A DNA stretch of 64,000 nt, from NCBI GenBank assembly GCA_963740605.1, contig CAVUFC010000018.1, positions 558,001-622,000 on the forward strand, read 5' to 3'. Made by a program: the position numbers and the translations under genes. The notes below the pieces were generated by a model. The model was not told where the DNA came from, searched no databases, and saw only the letters and a program-made list of their open reading frames with translations. Origin of the DNA: DASSUW01 sp963740605 (GTDB lineage Bacteria; Actinomycetota; Thermoleophilia; Solirubrobacterales; Solirubrobacteraceae). Of the stretch, positions 1 to 8,434 are shown piece after piece. How positions within the stretch are numbered: position 1 is the first letter of the stretch; every line of letters begins with the position of its first letter.

Positions 1-1367
1 TCGCCCATCGGCGCGTACGCGATCGCGCCGCCCTTGATCACCAGCCGCGGGCGGATCGCGAAGAACGCCGGATCCCACAGCACGAGGTCGGCGAGCTTGC
101 CGACCTCGACGGAGCCGACCTGGTGGTCGATCCCGTGCGCGATCGCCGGGCAGATCGTGTACTTGGCGATGTAGCGCCGCAGCCGCTCGTTACCCTGCGC
201 GCCGAGGCGCGCCTGCATCGCGTGCGCGGTCTGCCAGGTGCGCACGATCGTCTCTCCCACGCGGCCCATCGCCTGCGAGTCGCTGCCGATCATCGAGATC
301 GCGCCGAGATCGTGGAGGACGTCCTCAGCGGCGATCGTCGTGCCGCGGATGCGGCTCTCGGCGAACGCGAGGTCCTCCGGGATCCGCGGGTTGAGGTGGT
401 GGCAGACCATCAGCATGTCGAGATGCTCGTCGACGGTGTTGACGGTGTGCGGGCGCGTCGGGTTGGTCGAGGAGGGAAGGACGTGCGGCTGCCCGGCGAC
501 CTCGATGATGTCCGGCGCATGGCCGCCCCCGGCGCCTTCCGTGTGGTACGCGTGGATCGTGCGGCCGCCGATCGCGGCGAGCGTCGACTGCACGTAGCCC
601 GCCTCGTTGAGCGTGTCGGTGTGGATCGCGACCTGGACGCCGCTGGCGTCGGCGATGCGCAGGCAGGCGTCGATCGCCGCCGGCGTCGAGCCCCAGTCCT
701 CATGCAGCTTCAGGCCGCCGCAACCTGCCTGCAGCTGCTCCTCCAGGCCCTTGGCCGACACCGTGTTGCCCTTGCCGAGCAGCAGCACGTTGACCGGCAT
801 CGCGTCCATGGCCAGCAGCATCTCGCCGATCGCTCGCGGACTCGGGGTGCAGGTCGTGGCGCGCGTGCCCTCGGCCGGCCCGGTGCCGCCGCCGATCAGC
901 GTCGTCATCCCGGCCGCGACCGCCTCGTCGACGATCTGTGGGCAGATGAAGTGGACATGGCAGTCGATGCCGCCTGCGGTGAGGATCCGCCCCTCGCCGG
1001 CGACGATCTCCGTGTTCGGCCCGATCTCCAGCGCCGGGTCGATGCCGTCGGCGACATCGGGGTTGCCGGCCTTGCCGAGCGCGACGATGCGGCCGTCCTT
1101 GATCCCCACGTCGCAGCGGACGACACCCCAGTGGTCGAGCACGACGACGTTGGTGATCACGAGGTCGGGCGCGCCCTCGGACGCGGTGCGCGTGCCCTGC
1201 AGCATCGACTCGCGGATCGTCTTGCCACCGCCGAACACCGCCTCGTCGCCGCCGACGCAGCGGTCCTCCTCGACCTCGAGGAAGAGGTCGGTGTCCGCGA
1301 GGCGGAGCTTGTCGCCCGTGGTCGGGCCGTAGAGGGCGCCGTAGCGATCGCGGCCGATCCGGCTCAT
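1..1367 (-). CDS. ureC: Urease subunit alpha (partial, 3' end beyond window)
   Basis: Catalytic subunit of urease, which hydrolyses urea to ammonia and carbamate in the cytoplasm. About 455 N-terminal residues of the usual ~570 are present; the C-terminus lies beyond base 1. The translation starts MSRIGRDRYGALYGPTTGD and shows the nickel-ligand motifs: GIDCHVHF (two His), GGLKLHEDWG (the carbamylated Lys), AIHTDTLNEAG and HAYHTEGAGGGHAPD (His ligands), the flap motif MVCHHL and SMIGSDSQAMGR (Asp ligand). The ATG overlaps the ureB stop by 4 bases, so ureA-ureB-ureC is one translationally coupled leftward operon. The nickel-insertion genes (ureEFGD) are not seen upstream and may lie to the left. 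Confidence 0.97.
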   Translation of the reverse strand, partial: MSRIGRDRYGALYGPTTGDKLRLADTDLFLEVEEDRCVGGDEAVFGGGKTIRESMLQGTRTASEGAPDLVITNVVVLDHWGVVRCDVGIKDGRIVALGKAGNPDVADGIDPALEIGPNTEIVAGEGRILTAGGIDCHVHFICPQIVDEAVAAGMTTLIGGGTGPAEGTRATTCTPSPRAIGEMLLAMDAMPVNVLLLGKGNTVSAKGLEEQLQAGCGGLKLHEDWGSTPAAIDACLRIADASGVQVAIHTDTLNEAGYVQSTLAAIGGRTIHAYHTEGAGGGHAPDIIEVAGQPHVLPSSTNPTRPHTVNTVDEHLDMLMVCHHLNPRIPEDLAFAESRIRGTTIAAEDVLHDLGAISMIGSDSQAMGRVGETIVRTWQTAHAMQARLGAQGNERLRRYIAKYTICPAIAHGIDHQVGSVEVGKLADLVLWDPAFFAIRPRLVIKGGAIAYAPMG

Positions 1368-1657
1368 GACTTGATCCTCAGGCCGGGCACCTTGCGGGCA
1401 CCGCCGAGCGCGACGACCTGGACCTCGCGGTCGGCACCGGGCTCGAACCGCACCGAAGTCCCGGCCGGCACGTCGAGGCGGAAGCCCTGCGCCGCGTCGC
1501 GGTCGAACTGGAGCGCGTCGTTGACATCGGCGAAGTGGAAGTGCGAGCCGACCTGGATCGGCCGGTCGCCGGTGTTGGCGACGCGGAGCGTGCGCGTCTC
1601 GCGCCCTTGGTTGAGCTCGACTTCACCCGGCTGCGTGACGAGCTCGCCCGGGATCAT
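1364..1657 (-). CDS. ureB: Urease subunit beta
   Basis: Small structural subunit of urease, 97 aa, the usual length for a separately encoded beta subunit. It begins MIPGELVTQPGEVELNQGR and contains the family motifs VANTGDRPIQVGSHFHF and FDRDAAQGFRLD. It overlaps ureA upstream and ureC downstream by 4 bases each (ATGA), so expression is coupled and stoichiometric with its partners. Confidence 0.97.
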   Translation of the reverse strand: MIPGELVTQPGEVELNQGRETRTLRVANTGDRPIQVGSHFHFADVNDALQFDRDAAQGFRLDVPAGTSVRFEPGADREVQVVALGGARKVPGLRIKS

Positions 1658-1956
1658 GCGATCGGCTCGTGGAGCGTGACGAGCTTGCGGCCGTCGGGGA
1701 ACATCGCCTCGACCTGGACTTCGTCGACGAGCTCGGGCACGCCCTCCATTACGTCATCACGGCTCAGCACCCGCCGCCCGGCCTCCATCAGGTCGGCGAC
1801 CGAGCGCCCGTCGCGAGCCGCCTCGATCACCCAGCAGGAGAGCAATGCCACCGCCTCCGGGTGGTTGAGCTTGACGCCGCGCGCCCGCCGGTCACGCGCC
1901 AGCATGCCCGCCACCGCGAGCAGCAGCTTGTCCTGATCGGACGGGCTCAGGCGCAT
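1654..1956 (-). CDS. ureA: Urease subunit gamma
   Basis: First structural gene of the urease operon, 100 aa as expected for a gamma subunit. It starts MRLSPSDQDKLLLAVAGM and has the typical RRARGVKLNHPEAVALLS segment and a C-terminal VEAMFPDGRKLVTLHEPI. The ATGA overlap with ureB and the separate beta gene show the three-subunit bacterial arrangement. Confidence 0.97.
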   Translation of the reverse strand: MRLSPSDQDKLLLAVAGMLARDRRARGVKLNHPEAVALLSCWVIEAARDGRSVADLMEAGRRVLSRDDVMEGVPELVDEVQVEAMFPDGRKLVTLHEPIA

Positions 1957-1968
1957 GCGCGCCGAACG

Positions 1969-2151
1969 CTACTGCAGCGGCCCCGGCTCGGGCATGGAGC
2001 GCAGCACCGCGTGATGCACCGGCGGCCGCGTCGTGTACCAGAGCGTGAAGCGCGAGACGATCGCCTGCCCGCCGAGCGCCGCGAGCGCGGTCTCGACACG
2101 GACGGCGAGCGACCGCTCGTCGCTGTCCACGATGCGCATGATCTCCTGCAT
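1969..2151 (-). CDS. Small hypothetical protein upstream of ureA
   Basis: A 60-aa frame starting at an ATG (MQEIMRIVDSDERSLAVRVE) and ending 12 bases before ureA. An in-frame TTG lies two codons further upstream. It is amphipathic, with no signal peptide or membrane segment, and contains ALGGQAIVSRFTLWYTTRPP. I do not recognise the family. Same strand and tight spacing suggest it is the first gene of the urease operon, but it could be a chance frame in GC-rich DNA. Confidence 0.45.
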   Translation of the reverse strand: MQEIMRIVDSDERSLAVRVETALAALGGQAIVSRFTLWYTTRPPVHHAVLRSMPEPGPLQ

Positions 2152-2285
2152 ATCCAAATGATCGGCAGGTCAGGTTGGGACTTGTACCGACCGTTTGTCG
2201 AGGATCCGGTGGACCGCGCGTCTGGCTGGTCGATCGGGCAGGCGTATGGCGTTGCCGACCCGCGCGGTCATGGCCAGCCGTCTGG

Positions 2286-2969
2286 TCAGACCGATATGGA
2301 CACGGGGAAGGTCGCGAGCCAGATCAGTGTGCCGAAGAACAGCGTGTAGCCCAATGCCACGATCGTGACGCGCGAGCGCATGGCGTCGAGCTTGGTGCTG
2401 ATGCCGGCGAAGAACAGGGCAGACGCGAACAGGACGACGGCGAGGACATAGTTGTCCGAGCGTTGGTTGTCGACCTTCGCCTCGGCCGTCGCCGCCTCCG
2501 CCGTCCGCGTGAGCGCCTGCGCCTTGCCCTGAGCGGCGAGGCGGTATTGAGGCATCGCGAACGGAGTGAGCGGCGCGGCCGGGTTCTTCAGCGGCCGGGT
2601 GGCCGCCCAGGCGTCGACGGCGGGCTTGAACTCGGCCCGGAACCGCTTGAAGTAGAAGTCACTGAGCGTCGTGTCGTTCGCCGCGTAGGCGCCGGTCCAC
2701 GCGATGAACGTCGCGACGTCCAGTTGCGTCTGCTGTCCGGCGAGGGTCGACTGCGCCGTGGACTCGACGCGCGCGGCGTTCGCCCGGCTGAAGTTGATCG
2801 TCTGCACGCCACTCCAGCGGGCCGACTGGTACGAGCTCCACGCGGTGGCGACGGTGGCGATCGCGAGCAGGATCGTGACGAGCAGCTCGATTCGACGGTC
2901 GTGCCGGGCTGAGCGATCTGCGGCGCCATCTGCCGACTGCGCGTCGTCTGGCGCGGGGACCTCAGACAT
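2286..2969 (-). CDS. DUF4337-like membrane protein
   Basis: A 227-aa protein with one N-terminal membrane helix (LLVTILLAIATVATAWSSYQ, about residues 29-48), a long middle region, and two C-terminal membrane helices (VLAVVLFASALFFAGIS and TIVALGYTLFFGTLIWLA). I chose the ATG at 2969 over an in-frame start 17 codons upstream because MSEVPAPDDAQS gives a hydrophilic cytoplasmic N-terminus. The layout matches DUF4337-type proteins, whose function is unknown. It stands alone between the urease operon and an acetyltransferase gene. Confidence 0.75.
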   Translation of the reverse strand: MSEVPAPDDAQSADGAADRSARHDRRIELLVTILLAIATVATAWSSYQSARWSGVQTINFSRANAARVESTAQSTLAGQQTQLDVATFIAWTGAYAANDTTLSDFYFKRFRAEFKPAVDAWAATRPLKNPAAPLTPFAMPQYRLAAQGKAQALTRTAEAATAEAKVDNQRSDNYVLAVVLFASALFFAGISTKLDAMRSRVTIVALGYTLFFGTLIWLATFPVSISV

Positions 2970-3141
2970 GGGGATTCGGCCGCGACGCGTTCCGACCGAA
3001 CACCCAACGTTCCAGCGCAAACCCGCGAGGATCCCGCGCGTAGCCGCGACTCATACGGCTGTCTTTCGCCTCGTCCACGAGCGCTCCTGCTTCCCATGGC
3101 GACCCTGTGCTGCGACGTTGCGAGAGCGCGAGGACCGGTCG

Positions 3142-3702
3142 CTACTGCCGATTCACGCCACCGGGGTCATCGTGCCACGGGCGTGGGTCGGTCCGCAGAA
3201 GGGAGTAGAGCAAGACGTCTTGGTTACGGCCGTCGTTGAAGAACGCGCCGCGGACCGTTCCCTCCAACGCGAACCCACACTTCTCGGCGATATGACGGGA
3301 AGCGGCATTCTCGGGAACGATGGCCAGGTGGATGCGATGCCTCTGCTTTGCGGCGAACAGGTAGTCCACCAGGAGCTGAACGGCCTCCGTCGCATAGCCG
3401 CGACCGGCGAAACGGTCCCCATAGAGCTGGTACGAGAGCTCGAACGCGTCCCAGTAGCTGACGGGTTTGAAGAACTCGATGTGGCCGGCGATCTCGCCAC
3501 CATCCGTGGTGACGATCAGGAGCGTGCCTTCGTCCGGCTGCCAGAACCCGTGCGCGGCGAACTCCCGTCGGAATGCGGGCTCGGAGAGGACGCCGAGGGG
3601 AAAGTGAGGACCCCGGTCCACGATGTTCACGTGCGCGGCATACATCGCGTCAACATCGGCGTCGCGTACCGGGCGGAGAAGGATCATCCGTCCTTGCAGC
3701 AT
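3142..3702 (-). CDS. GNAT family N-acetyltransferase (RimJ/RimL type)
   Basis: A 186-aa acetyltransferase that would transfer acetyl from acetyl-CoA to an amine, possibly a protein N-terminus. Visible features: the N-terminal MILLRPVRDADVDAMY strand, the acetyl-CoA loop region ELSYQLYGDRFAGRGYATEA (QxxGxG/A-like), and the C-terminal NAASRHIAEKCGFALEGTVR typical of RimJ/RimL enzymes. Length is normal. Its base composition looks slightly less GC-rich than its neighbours. The substrate cannot be told from sequence. Confidence 0.87.
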   Translation of the reverse strand: MLQGRMILLRPVRDADVDAMYAAHVNIVDRGPHFPLGVLSEPAFRREFAAHGFWQPDEGTLLIVTTDGGEIAGHIEFFKPVSYWDAFELSYQLYGDRFAGRGYATEAVQLLVDYLFAAKQRHRIHLAIVPENAASRHIAEKCGFALEGTVRGAFFNDGRNQDVLLYSLLRTDPRPWHDDPGGVNRQ

Positions 3703-3827
3703 GGCGGTCCGCGCCGATTATGAAGGTTGGCGACGCGGTGTTTCGCACTGATGCTCAAAGAACCGTGGTCGTGAACGAGTCGCTTGTGAGCGTGCTCGCG
3801 GAGTGCGTCGGCGCGGGCGGAACGTAG

Positions 3828-4412
3828 CGCGCGCTTGCCGGCTTCGGATGTTCGAGCGCCTTCGGCGGCCCGTGCCAGACCCCGACGGCGGAGCGCCTGG
3901 CCGGGCAAGGGCTGAAGTTCAGCCGCTTCCACACCACGGCGCTGTGCTCACCGACGCGCGCGGCGCTCCTGTCGGGCCGCAACCACCATACGGTCGGGAT
4001 GGGCGGGATCACCGAGATCGCGACCTCGGCGCCGGGCTACAACTCGATCCGCCCGAACACGTGTGCGCCGCTGGCGGAGACGCTCAAGCTCAACGGCTAC
4101 GCGACCGCGCAGTTCGGCAAGTGCCACGAGGTTCCGGTGTGGGAGACGAGCCCGGTCGGTCCGTTCGACTCCTGGCCGAGCGCCGGCGGCGGCTTTGAGT
4201 ACTTCTACGGATTCATCGGTGGGGAGACCAACCAGTACTACCCGGCGATCTACGAGGGGGCGACGCCGGTCGAGCCCGACCGGACCCCGGAGGAGAGCCG
4301 CTTCACCGGCTCCGTCGAGTGGGTGCAGATCGACATCGCCGACGCCGCCGAGGACCTCGATCACCTGATCACGCCCGAGGAGCGACTCAAGATCGCGATG
4401 ACGAAGCAATGA
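3828..4412 (+). pseudogene. Arylsulfatase remnant (N-terminus missing, middle deleted)
   Basis: An open frame with no plausible start. From about 3840 it encodes sulfatase N-terminal sequence: GFGCSSAFGGPCQTPTAERL, then TTALCSPTRAALLSGRNHHT, whose CSPTR is the formylglycine site, then GMGGITEIATSAPGY and YATAQFGKCHEVP. After ATPVEPDRTPEES it jumps directly to sequence typical of the extreme C-terminus (GSVEWVQIDIADAAEDLDHL ... EERLKIAMTKQ). A normal enzyme has ~750-800 aa; about 190 remain. The frame is intact across the junction, so an in-frame internal deletion is likely. A 35-codon frame (3718-3827) just upstream is not recognised. Not functional as a sulfatase. Confidence 0.88.
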
Positions 4413-4425
4413 GAGACTGCTGCCC

Positions 4426-4797
4426 ATGGCATTGATCCAAGAGCTCGACTTCATCGGCATCCCCTCGCGGGATCCGGACCGCGCACGCAGCTTCTACCGC
4501 GACGTCCTCGGCATGCGTCCCGACGAGCACGCGCAGTACGAGCAGTGGGCGGGCAGCACGTGCTTCGGCGTCTGGCAGCCCGAGCGGGTCGGGATGGAGT
4601 TCATCGCGCAGACCGGCAACCCGCTGCCGCTGCGCGTGGAGGACGTCCATGCGGCGCGCGCGGAGCTGGAGTCCAAGGGCGTGACCTTCTTCGGCGACAC
4701 GCTCGACACCGGCGTCTGTCACATGGCGATCTTCGCCGACCCCGACGGCAACCAGCTCATGCTGCACCACCGCTACGCGCCGTACCCAGACGCGTAG
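4426..4797 (+). CDS. VOC family protein (glyoxalase/bleomycin-resistance fold)
   Basis: A 123-aa single-module vicinal oxygen chelate protein starting MALIQELDFIGIPSRDPDRA. The pattern fits the fold: RSFYRDVLGM, the central HAARAELESKGVTFFGDTLD and the terminal FADPDGNQLMLHHRY with its conserved DPDGN. Such proteins bind a divalent metal and act on small molecules; the substrate is unknown. It lies 6 bases before the next gene, probably in one transcript. Confidence 0.9.
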   Translation: MALIQELDFIGIPSRDPDRARSFYRDVLGMRPDEHAQYEQWAGSTCFGVWQPERVGMEFIAQTGNPLPLRVEDVHAARAELESKGVTFFGDTLDTGVCHMAIFADPDGNQLMLHHRYAPYPDA

Positions 4798-4803
4798 CGG
4801 GCG

Positions 4804-5187
4804 GTGAGCGTGTTCACCGAGGCCGAGCTGCGCTACCTGGTCGGTGGGCGCCAGCTCGGCCGGCTCGCGACGGTCGGGGTCGACGGCACGCCGCACGTGG
4901 TCCCGGTCGCGTGGATCTACAACGCCGCGCGCGACACGATCGACGTCGGCGGGAGCGAGATCGAGCGGACGAAGAAGTTCCGCGACGTCGCCCGGACGGG
5001 TCGTGCCGCGATCGTGATCGACGACCTCGAGAGCACGGACCCGTGGCGCCCGCGGGCGGTCGAGGTCCGCGGGCGCGGCGAGGCGATCGCGATGCCGACG
5101 CCGATGATCCGCATCCATCCGGAGCGGATCGTCAGCTGGGGACTCGACAGCGCGCGGCGGACCGCCCGCACGGTCACCAGACCCTAG
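4804..5187 (+). CDS. PPOX-class (F420-dependent) oxidoreductase
   Basis: A 127-aa split-barrel flavin/deazaflavin protein with a GTG start. Visible: LGRLATVGVDGTPHVVPVAW (cofactor-binding strand pair), SEIERTKKFRDVARTGRAAI and VEVRGRGEAIA. It resembles the small actinobacterial F420-binding enzymes of the pyridoxamine-phosphate-oxidase superfamily. It follows the VOC gene by 6 bases and overlaps the opposing ICMT gene tail-to-tail by 14 bases. Confidence 0.85.
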   Translation: MSVFTEAELRYLVGGRQLGRLATVGVDGTPHVVPVAWIYNAARDTIDVGGSEIERTKKFRDVARTGRAAIVIDDLESTDPWRPRAVEVRGRGEAIAMPTPMIRIHPERIVSWGLDSARRTARTVTRP

Positions 5188-5716
5188 GGAGCAGCCGGGC
5201 GGTGTGCGCCTCGTAGCTGCGGTAGGCGTCGCCGAGCACGCGGTTGAGCTCGGCCTCCTCGACGTGGATGCGGCGTACGAACGCCGGCAGCGGCAGCACG
5301 AGGCAGGCCAGCAGCGACAGCCAGTCGCCGCCGGCGAGCCCGAACCCGGCAATGATCAGCAGCAGGCCGGTATAGGACGGGTGCCGGACCCATCGATACG
5401 GGCCGGTCGACACGACGGCCTGGCCGGCATCCACCTCGACCGTCGTCCGGAACGAGCGGCCGAGCGTCGCGACGGCCCAGATCCGCGTCAAGAGGCCCAG
5501 CCACATCACGACGACGCCCGCAACCTGCCACGCGGGCGACGGCGATGGCGAGCCCGCCGCGGCGGCGACCGCGATCGCCGCCCCGATCGAGATCGCGATT
5601 AGCACGCGGGTGCCGCGATCGTGGCTGCGGCGACCCTTGCCGCGCGCGGTCTCGCGGACTCGGAGGCTCAGTTCGAGCACGGCCCAGCAGGCGAGCGTGA
5701 CGTACGTCAGGGTCAT
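5174..5716 (-). CDS. Isoprenylcysteine carboxyl methyltransferase-like membrane protein
   Basis: A 180-aa integral membrane methyltransferase-like protein. Several hydrophobic helices lead to the conserved SAM-binding C-terminal block GPYRWVRHPSYTGLLLI followed by EEAELNRVLGDAYRSYEAHT. Bacterial members of this ICMT/phospholipid-methyltransferase fold methylate lipids or small molecules; the substrate here is unknown. It overlaps the upstream MFS gene by 4 bases, so the two are co-translated and the exporter may handle a related compound. Confidence 0.88.
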   Translation of the reverse strand: MTLTYVTLACWAVLELSLRVRETARGKGRRSHDRGTRVLIAISIGAAIAVAAAAGSPSPSPAWQVAGVVVMWLGLLTRIWAVATLGRSFRTTVEVDAGQAVVSTGPYRWVRHPSYTGLLLIIAGFGLAGGDWLSLLACLVLPLPAFVRRIHVEEAELNRVLGDAYRSYEAHTARLLPRVW

Positions 5717-6843
5717 CGCACCGGCACTGCGCTGGCTCGCAGCACGGTGACCGCGATCACGACGCAGGCGACGCCGGCGAGCGCGAACGCCAGCCAGTCC
5801 TGCTGGGTGTAGATCGGCAGCCAGACGACCGGGCCGGCGGCGTTGCCGGCGAACTTCCACGAGCCGATGAACGACACCGCGCCGCCGCGGTTGGCCGGCG
5901 CGGCCTCGACCGTCAGCGTGTTGAGGCCGGTCCACAGGACCGCCGACCCGATGCCGGCGATCGCCCACACGACGGCGAGCAGCCCGACCGTGTCGACGAG
6001 CCCGAGCAGCGGCACGATGACCGCGCACGCGAGCGAGCCCGTGATCGTCACCGGGACCTGTCCCAGCCGGTCGATGAACCCGCCGGCCAGCGGGCCGACG
6101 ACGATCCCGGTGAGGCCGAAGCCGGCGAGGATCAGCCCGCGCCCGGTGGCGCCGACGCCGAAGTGGTCGGCGGCCTGCAGCGCGACCAGGAAGCCGAGCC
6201 CGGTGACCGCGAGGTAGCTGAGGAACGCGGCGGCGGCAAGCCACGCGACGCGGCGGTTGAGCGCGGTCCGCAGGCGCGGAGGCGCCACGCCCTCGGCGCG
6301 GGCCGCGGCGGCCGGAAGGGGCACGGTGGCGAGCGCGAGGGCGGCGATCGCGGGGCCGACGAACACGAGCCGGAGGTCGGCCTCGCCGGCGATCCCGCCG
6401 ACCAGCGGCGCGACGACGATCGCCGCCGTCTGCACCGAGGCGAACAAGCCCATCGTGCGGCCGAGCTTCTCCGGCGGGGTGTCGGCGGCAAGCGCGGAGA
6501 GCAGCAGCGGCGTCGTGAACGCGTTGGCGGCACCCTGCAGTGCGCGCATGACGAGCAGCACGCCGAAGCCACTCGCGAGCGCCGCGACCAGCGACACCAC
6601 GGCGTAGGCGATGTAGGCAACGCGGGTCGTCCGCCTCGCGCCCAGGCGCTCGCCGATCGTGCCCGACACGAGCTGCAGCGCCGCGAACGGCACGATGTAG
6701 GCGGGGATGACGAGGCTCGCGACCGCGGTCGAGACGCCGAACTCGGTTCGCAGGTCGGGGATCAGAACCGTCAGCACGCCGCCGCCGAACGGGCCGAGGA
6801 ACCCACCGGCGTACAGCGCGCCGCGCTGCAGGCGCGCTCTCAC
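5713..6843 (-). CDS. MFS transporter
   Basis: A 376-aa major facilitator with a GTG start, chosen because the first membrane helix (ALYAGGFLGPFGGGVLTVLI) follows directly. About 12 hydrophobic helices are visible, with the loop motif GTIGERLGARRTTRVAY between helices 2 and 3. It resembles drug/H+ antiporters of the AraJ/Bcr type. Its start lies 24 bases from the start of the divergent DUF3089 gene, so the promoters must overlap. Substrate unknown. Confidence 0.9.
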   Translation of the reverse strand: MRARLQRGALYAGGFLGPFGGGVLTVLIPDLRTEFGVSTAVASLVIPAYIVPFAALQLVSGTIGERLGARRTTRVAYIAYAVVSLVAALASGFGVLLVMRALQGAANAFTTPLLLSALAADTPPEKLGRTMGLFASVQTAAIVVAPLVGGIAGEADLRLVFVGPAIAALALATVPLPAAAARAEGVAPPRLRTALNRRVAWLAAAAFLSYLAVTGLGFLVALQAADHFGVGATGRGLILAGFGLTGIVVGPLAGGFIDRLGQVPVTITGSLACAVIVPLLGLVDTVGLLAVVWAIAGIGSAVLWTGLNTLTVEAAPANRGGAVSFIGSWKFAGNAAGPVVWLPIYTQQDWLAFALAGVACVVIAVTVLRASAVPVR

Positions 6844-6867
6844 CTGCCGAAACGCTACTGTCGCCGG

Positions 6868-7992
6868 GTGAGAAGCCGCATCCTGCTCTGCGCGGCGACC
6901 GTGGCCGTCGTGCTGGTCGCTGCCGGCAACGCATCCGCGGCGACCAAGTGGCTGTGCGGCCCGGGCGTCGCGAACGATCCCTGCCGCCCGAGCCTGAGCA
7001 CCACGCTGTACCGCGGCTGGGACACGCGCACGGGCGAGACGACGCCGAAGCGTGCGGGCGACCGCGGCGTCGCCTGCTTCTACGTCTACCCGACGGTCTC
7101 CGATCAGCAGACGCGCCTGGCGAACAAGCACGTCGATCCCGAGATCCGCTCGATCGCGCTCTACCAGGCGGCGCGCTTCTCGCAGGTCTGCCGCGTCTTC
7201 GCGCCGGTGTACCGGCAGGCGACGGTTCCGGCTCTGCAGGCCGGGAAGACGACGAAGAGCGACTACCTCGCGGCGTACCGCGACGTGGAGAAGGCGTTCG
7301 ACGCGTTCCTGCGGCGCATCGGCTCCCACCGTGGCTTCGTGCTCATCGGCCACTCGCAGGGGACGTTCCACCTGCAGCGGCTCATCCGCCGGCGCATCGA
7401 CGACAGGCCCGCGCTGCGCCGCCGGCTGGTGTCGGCCGTCCTGCTCGGCGGCGATGTCACCGTCCGCAAGGGTTCGGACCGCGGCGGCGTGTTCCGGCAC
7501 GTGCCGACATGCGAGCGCGCCACGCAGCTCGCGTGCGTGATCGCCTTCAGCACGTTCAACGACACGCCGCCGGATCCGTCGATCTTCGGCCGCGGAGGCA
7601 GCGGCGTGGACGACTTTCTCGGGCTGCCCCACGGCCATGGTCTCGAGACCGCCTGCACCAACCCCGCCGACCTCCGCCACAACCATTCGGTCAAGCTCAC
7701 GTCGCTGGTCCCGACCGCGCCGTTCGCGCCGGGGACGCTGATCGCCGCCGGGATCTCGGTGCTCGGTCTCCAGTGGCCGGCCGCGCCGACGACGTTCATC
7801 CAGAGCAACGGCGGCTTCACCGGCCGCTGCTCGCACGCCGGCGGCGCGCACGTGCTGCGGATCGCGTCGGCGCCGGGGACGCCGGTCCCGAACGCGTCAC
7901 CGACAGCGGCGTGGGGCCTGCACCTGGTCGACGCCAACATCGCCCAGGGCGACCTCGTCCGGGTGGTGCGCAGGCAGATCCGCGCGTTCTAG
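6868..7992 (+). CDS. Secreted DUF3089 alpha/beta-hydrolase
   Basis: A 374-aa exported protein with a GTG start. The signal peptide is clear: RSRILLCAATVAVVLVAAGN ending ASA-AT. The mature part has the DUF3089 hallmarks CFYVYPTVSDQQTR and the nucleophile elbow FVLIGHSQGTFH with its serine; paired cysteines suggest disulphides. DUF3089 proteins are lipase-like alpha/beta-hydrolases, so an extracellular esterase/lipase role is likely. It is transcribed alone, divergently from the MFS gene. Confidence 0.88.
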   Translation: MRSRILLCAATVAVVLVAAGNASAATKWLCGPGVANDPCRPSLSTTLYRGWDTRTGETTPKRAGDRGVACFYVYPTVSDQQTRLANKHVDPEIRSIALYQAARFSQVCRVFAPVYRQATVPALQAGKTTKSDYLAAYRDVEKAFDAFLRRIGSHRGFVLIGHSQGTFHLQRLIRRRIDDRPALRRRLVSAVLLGGDVTVRKGSDRGGVFRHVPTCERATQLACVIAFSTFNDTPPDPSIFGRGGSGVDDFLGLPHGHGLETACTNPADLRHNHSVKLTSLVPTAPFAPGTLIAAGISVLGLQWPAAPTTFIQSNGGFTGRCSHAGGAHVLRIASAPGTPVPNASPTAAWGLHLVDANIAQGDLVRVVRRQIRAF

Positions 7993-8013
7993 TCGTCCCA
8001 CTCGGGAGGTTCC

Positions 8014-8406
8014 CTAGTTCGCCTCGTCGAGCGAGAAGCACATGCTCACGACCGTGCCGCCGCCGGCCTCGGCGGTGATGTCGACCCGTTTGGCGATCCG
8101 GCCGACGAGCGGGAGGCCGACCCCGAGCCCGGGGCTGTCCGTGCGCGGCGCCATGCCCAGGCCGCGATCGGCGACCGACAGCAGCAGCCGGTCGTCGGCG
8201 TGCTCGGCGGCGACGCGGACTTCGCCCTCTCCGCCGCGGTAGCCGTGGACCACGGCGTTCGTCACGACCTCGGACAGCGCCAGCATGACGTCAGCGAGCG
8301 CCCTGGGATCGGCACCGTGAGAGCGCAGGAACTCGCTGATGGCACGGCGCGCGAGCGCCGGTGCGGTGGGGCCGGCCGGGAACGAGGTTGAGAACGAAGC
8401 GGCCAC
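8014..8406 (-). CDS. Anti-sigma-factor-type ATP-binding protein (RsbW/SpoIIAB-like)
   Basis: A 130-aa stand-alone GHKL ATPase domain with a GTG start. It has the N-box ALSEVVTNAVVHGYRGG and the G1/G2 region SVADRGLGMAPRTDSPGLGVGLPLV followed by GGGTVVSMCFSLDEA. Such proteins usually bind and hold a sigma factor, phosphorylating an anti-anti-sigma partner. No partner gene is adjacent. It lies 28 bases upstream of... and in the same direction as dapB's 3' end, so it follows dapB and may be co-transcribed with it. Confidence 0.85.
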   Translation of the reverse strand: MAASFSTSFPAGPTAPALARRAISEFLRSHGADPRALADVMLALSEVVTNAVVHGYRGGEGEVRVAAEHADDRLLLSVADRGLGMAPRTDSPGLGVGLPLVGRIAKRVDITAEAGGGTVVSMCFSLDEAN

Positions 8407-8434
8407 TTCAACTCAAGCTCCGTGAGGGTAGCGT

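Noticed and set aside
123..1679. 518-codon open frame on the plus strand
   Set aside because: It is the antisense of ureC/ureB; the minus-strand translation has all urease motifs and the plus frame is Arg/Asp/Val-rich with no homology, a normal GC-rich shadow.
3718..3827. 35-codon frame before the sulfatase remnant
   Set aside because: Too short, no ribosome site and no recognisable pattern; not enough to call a gene.
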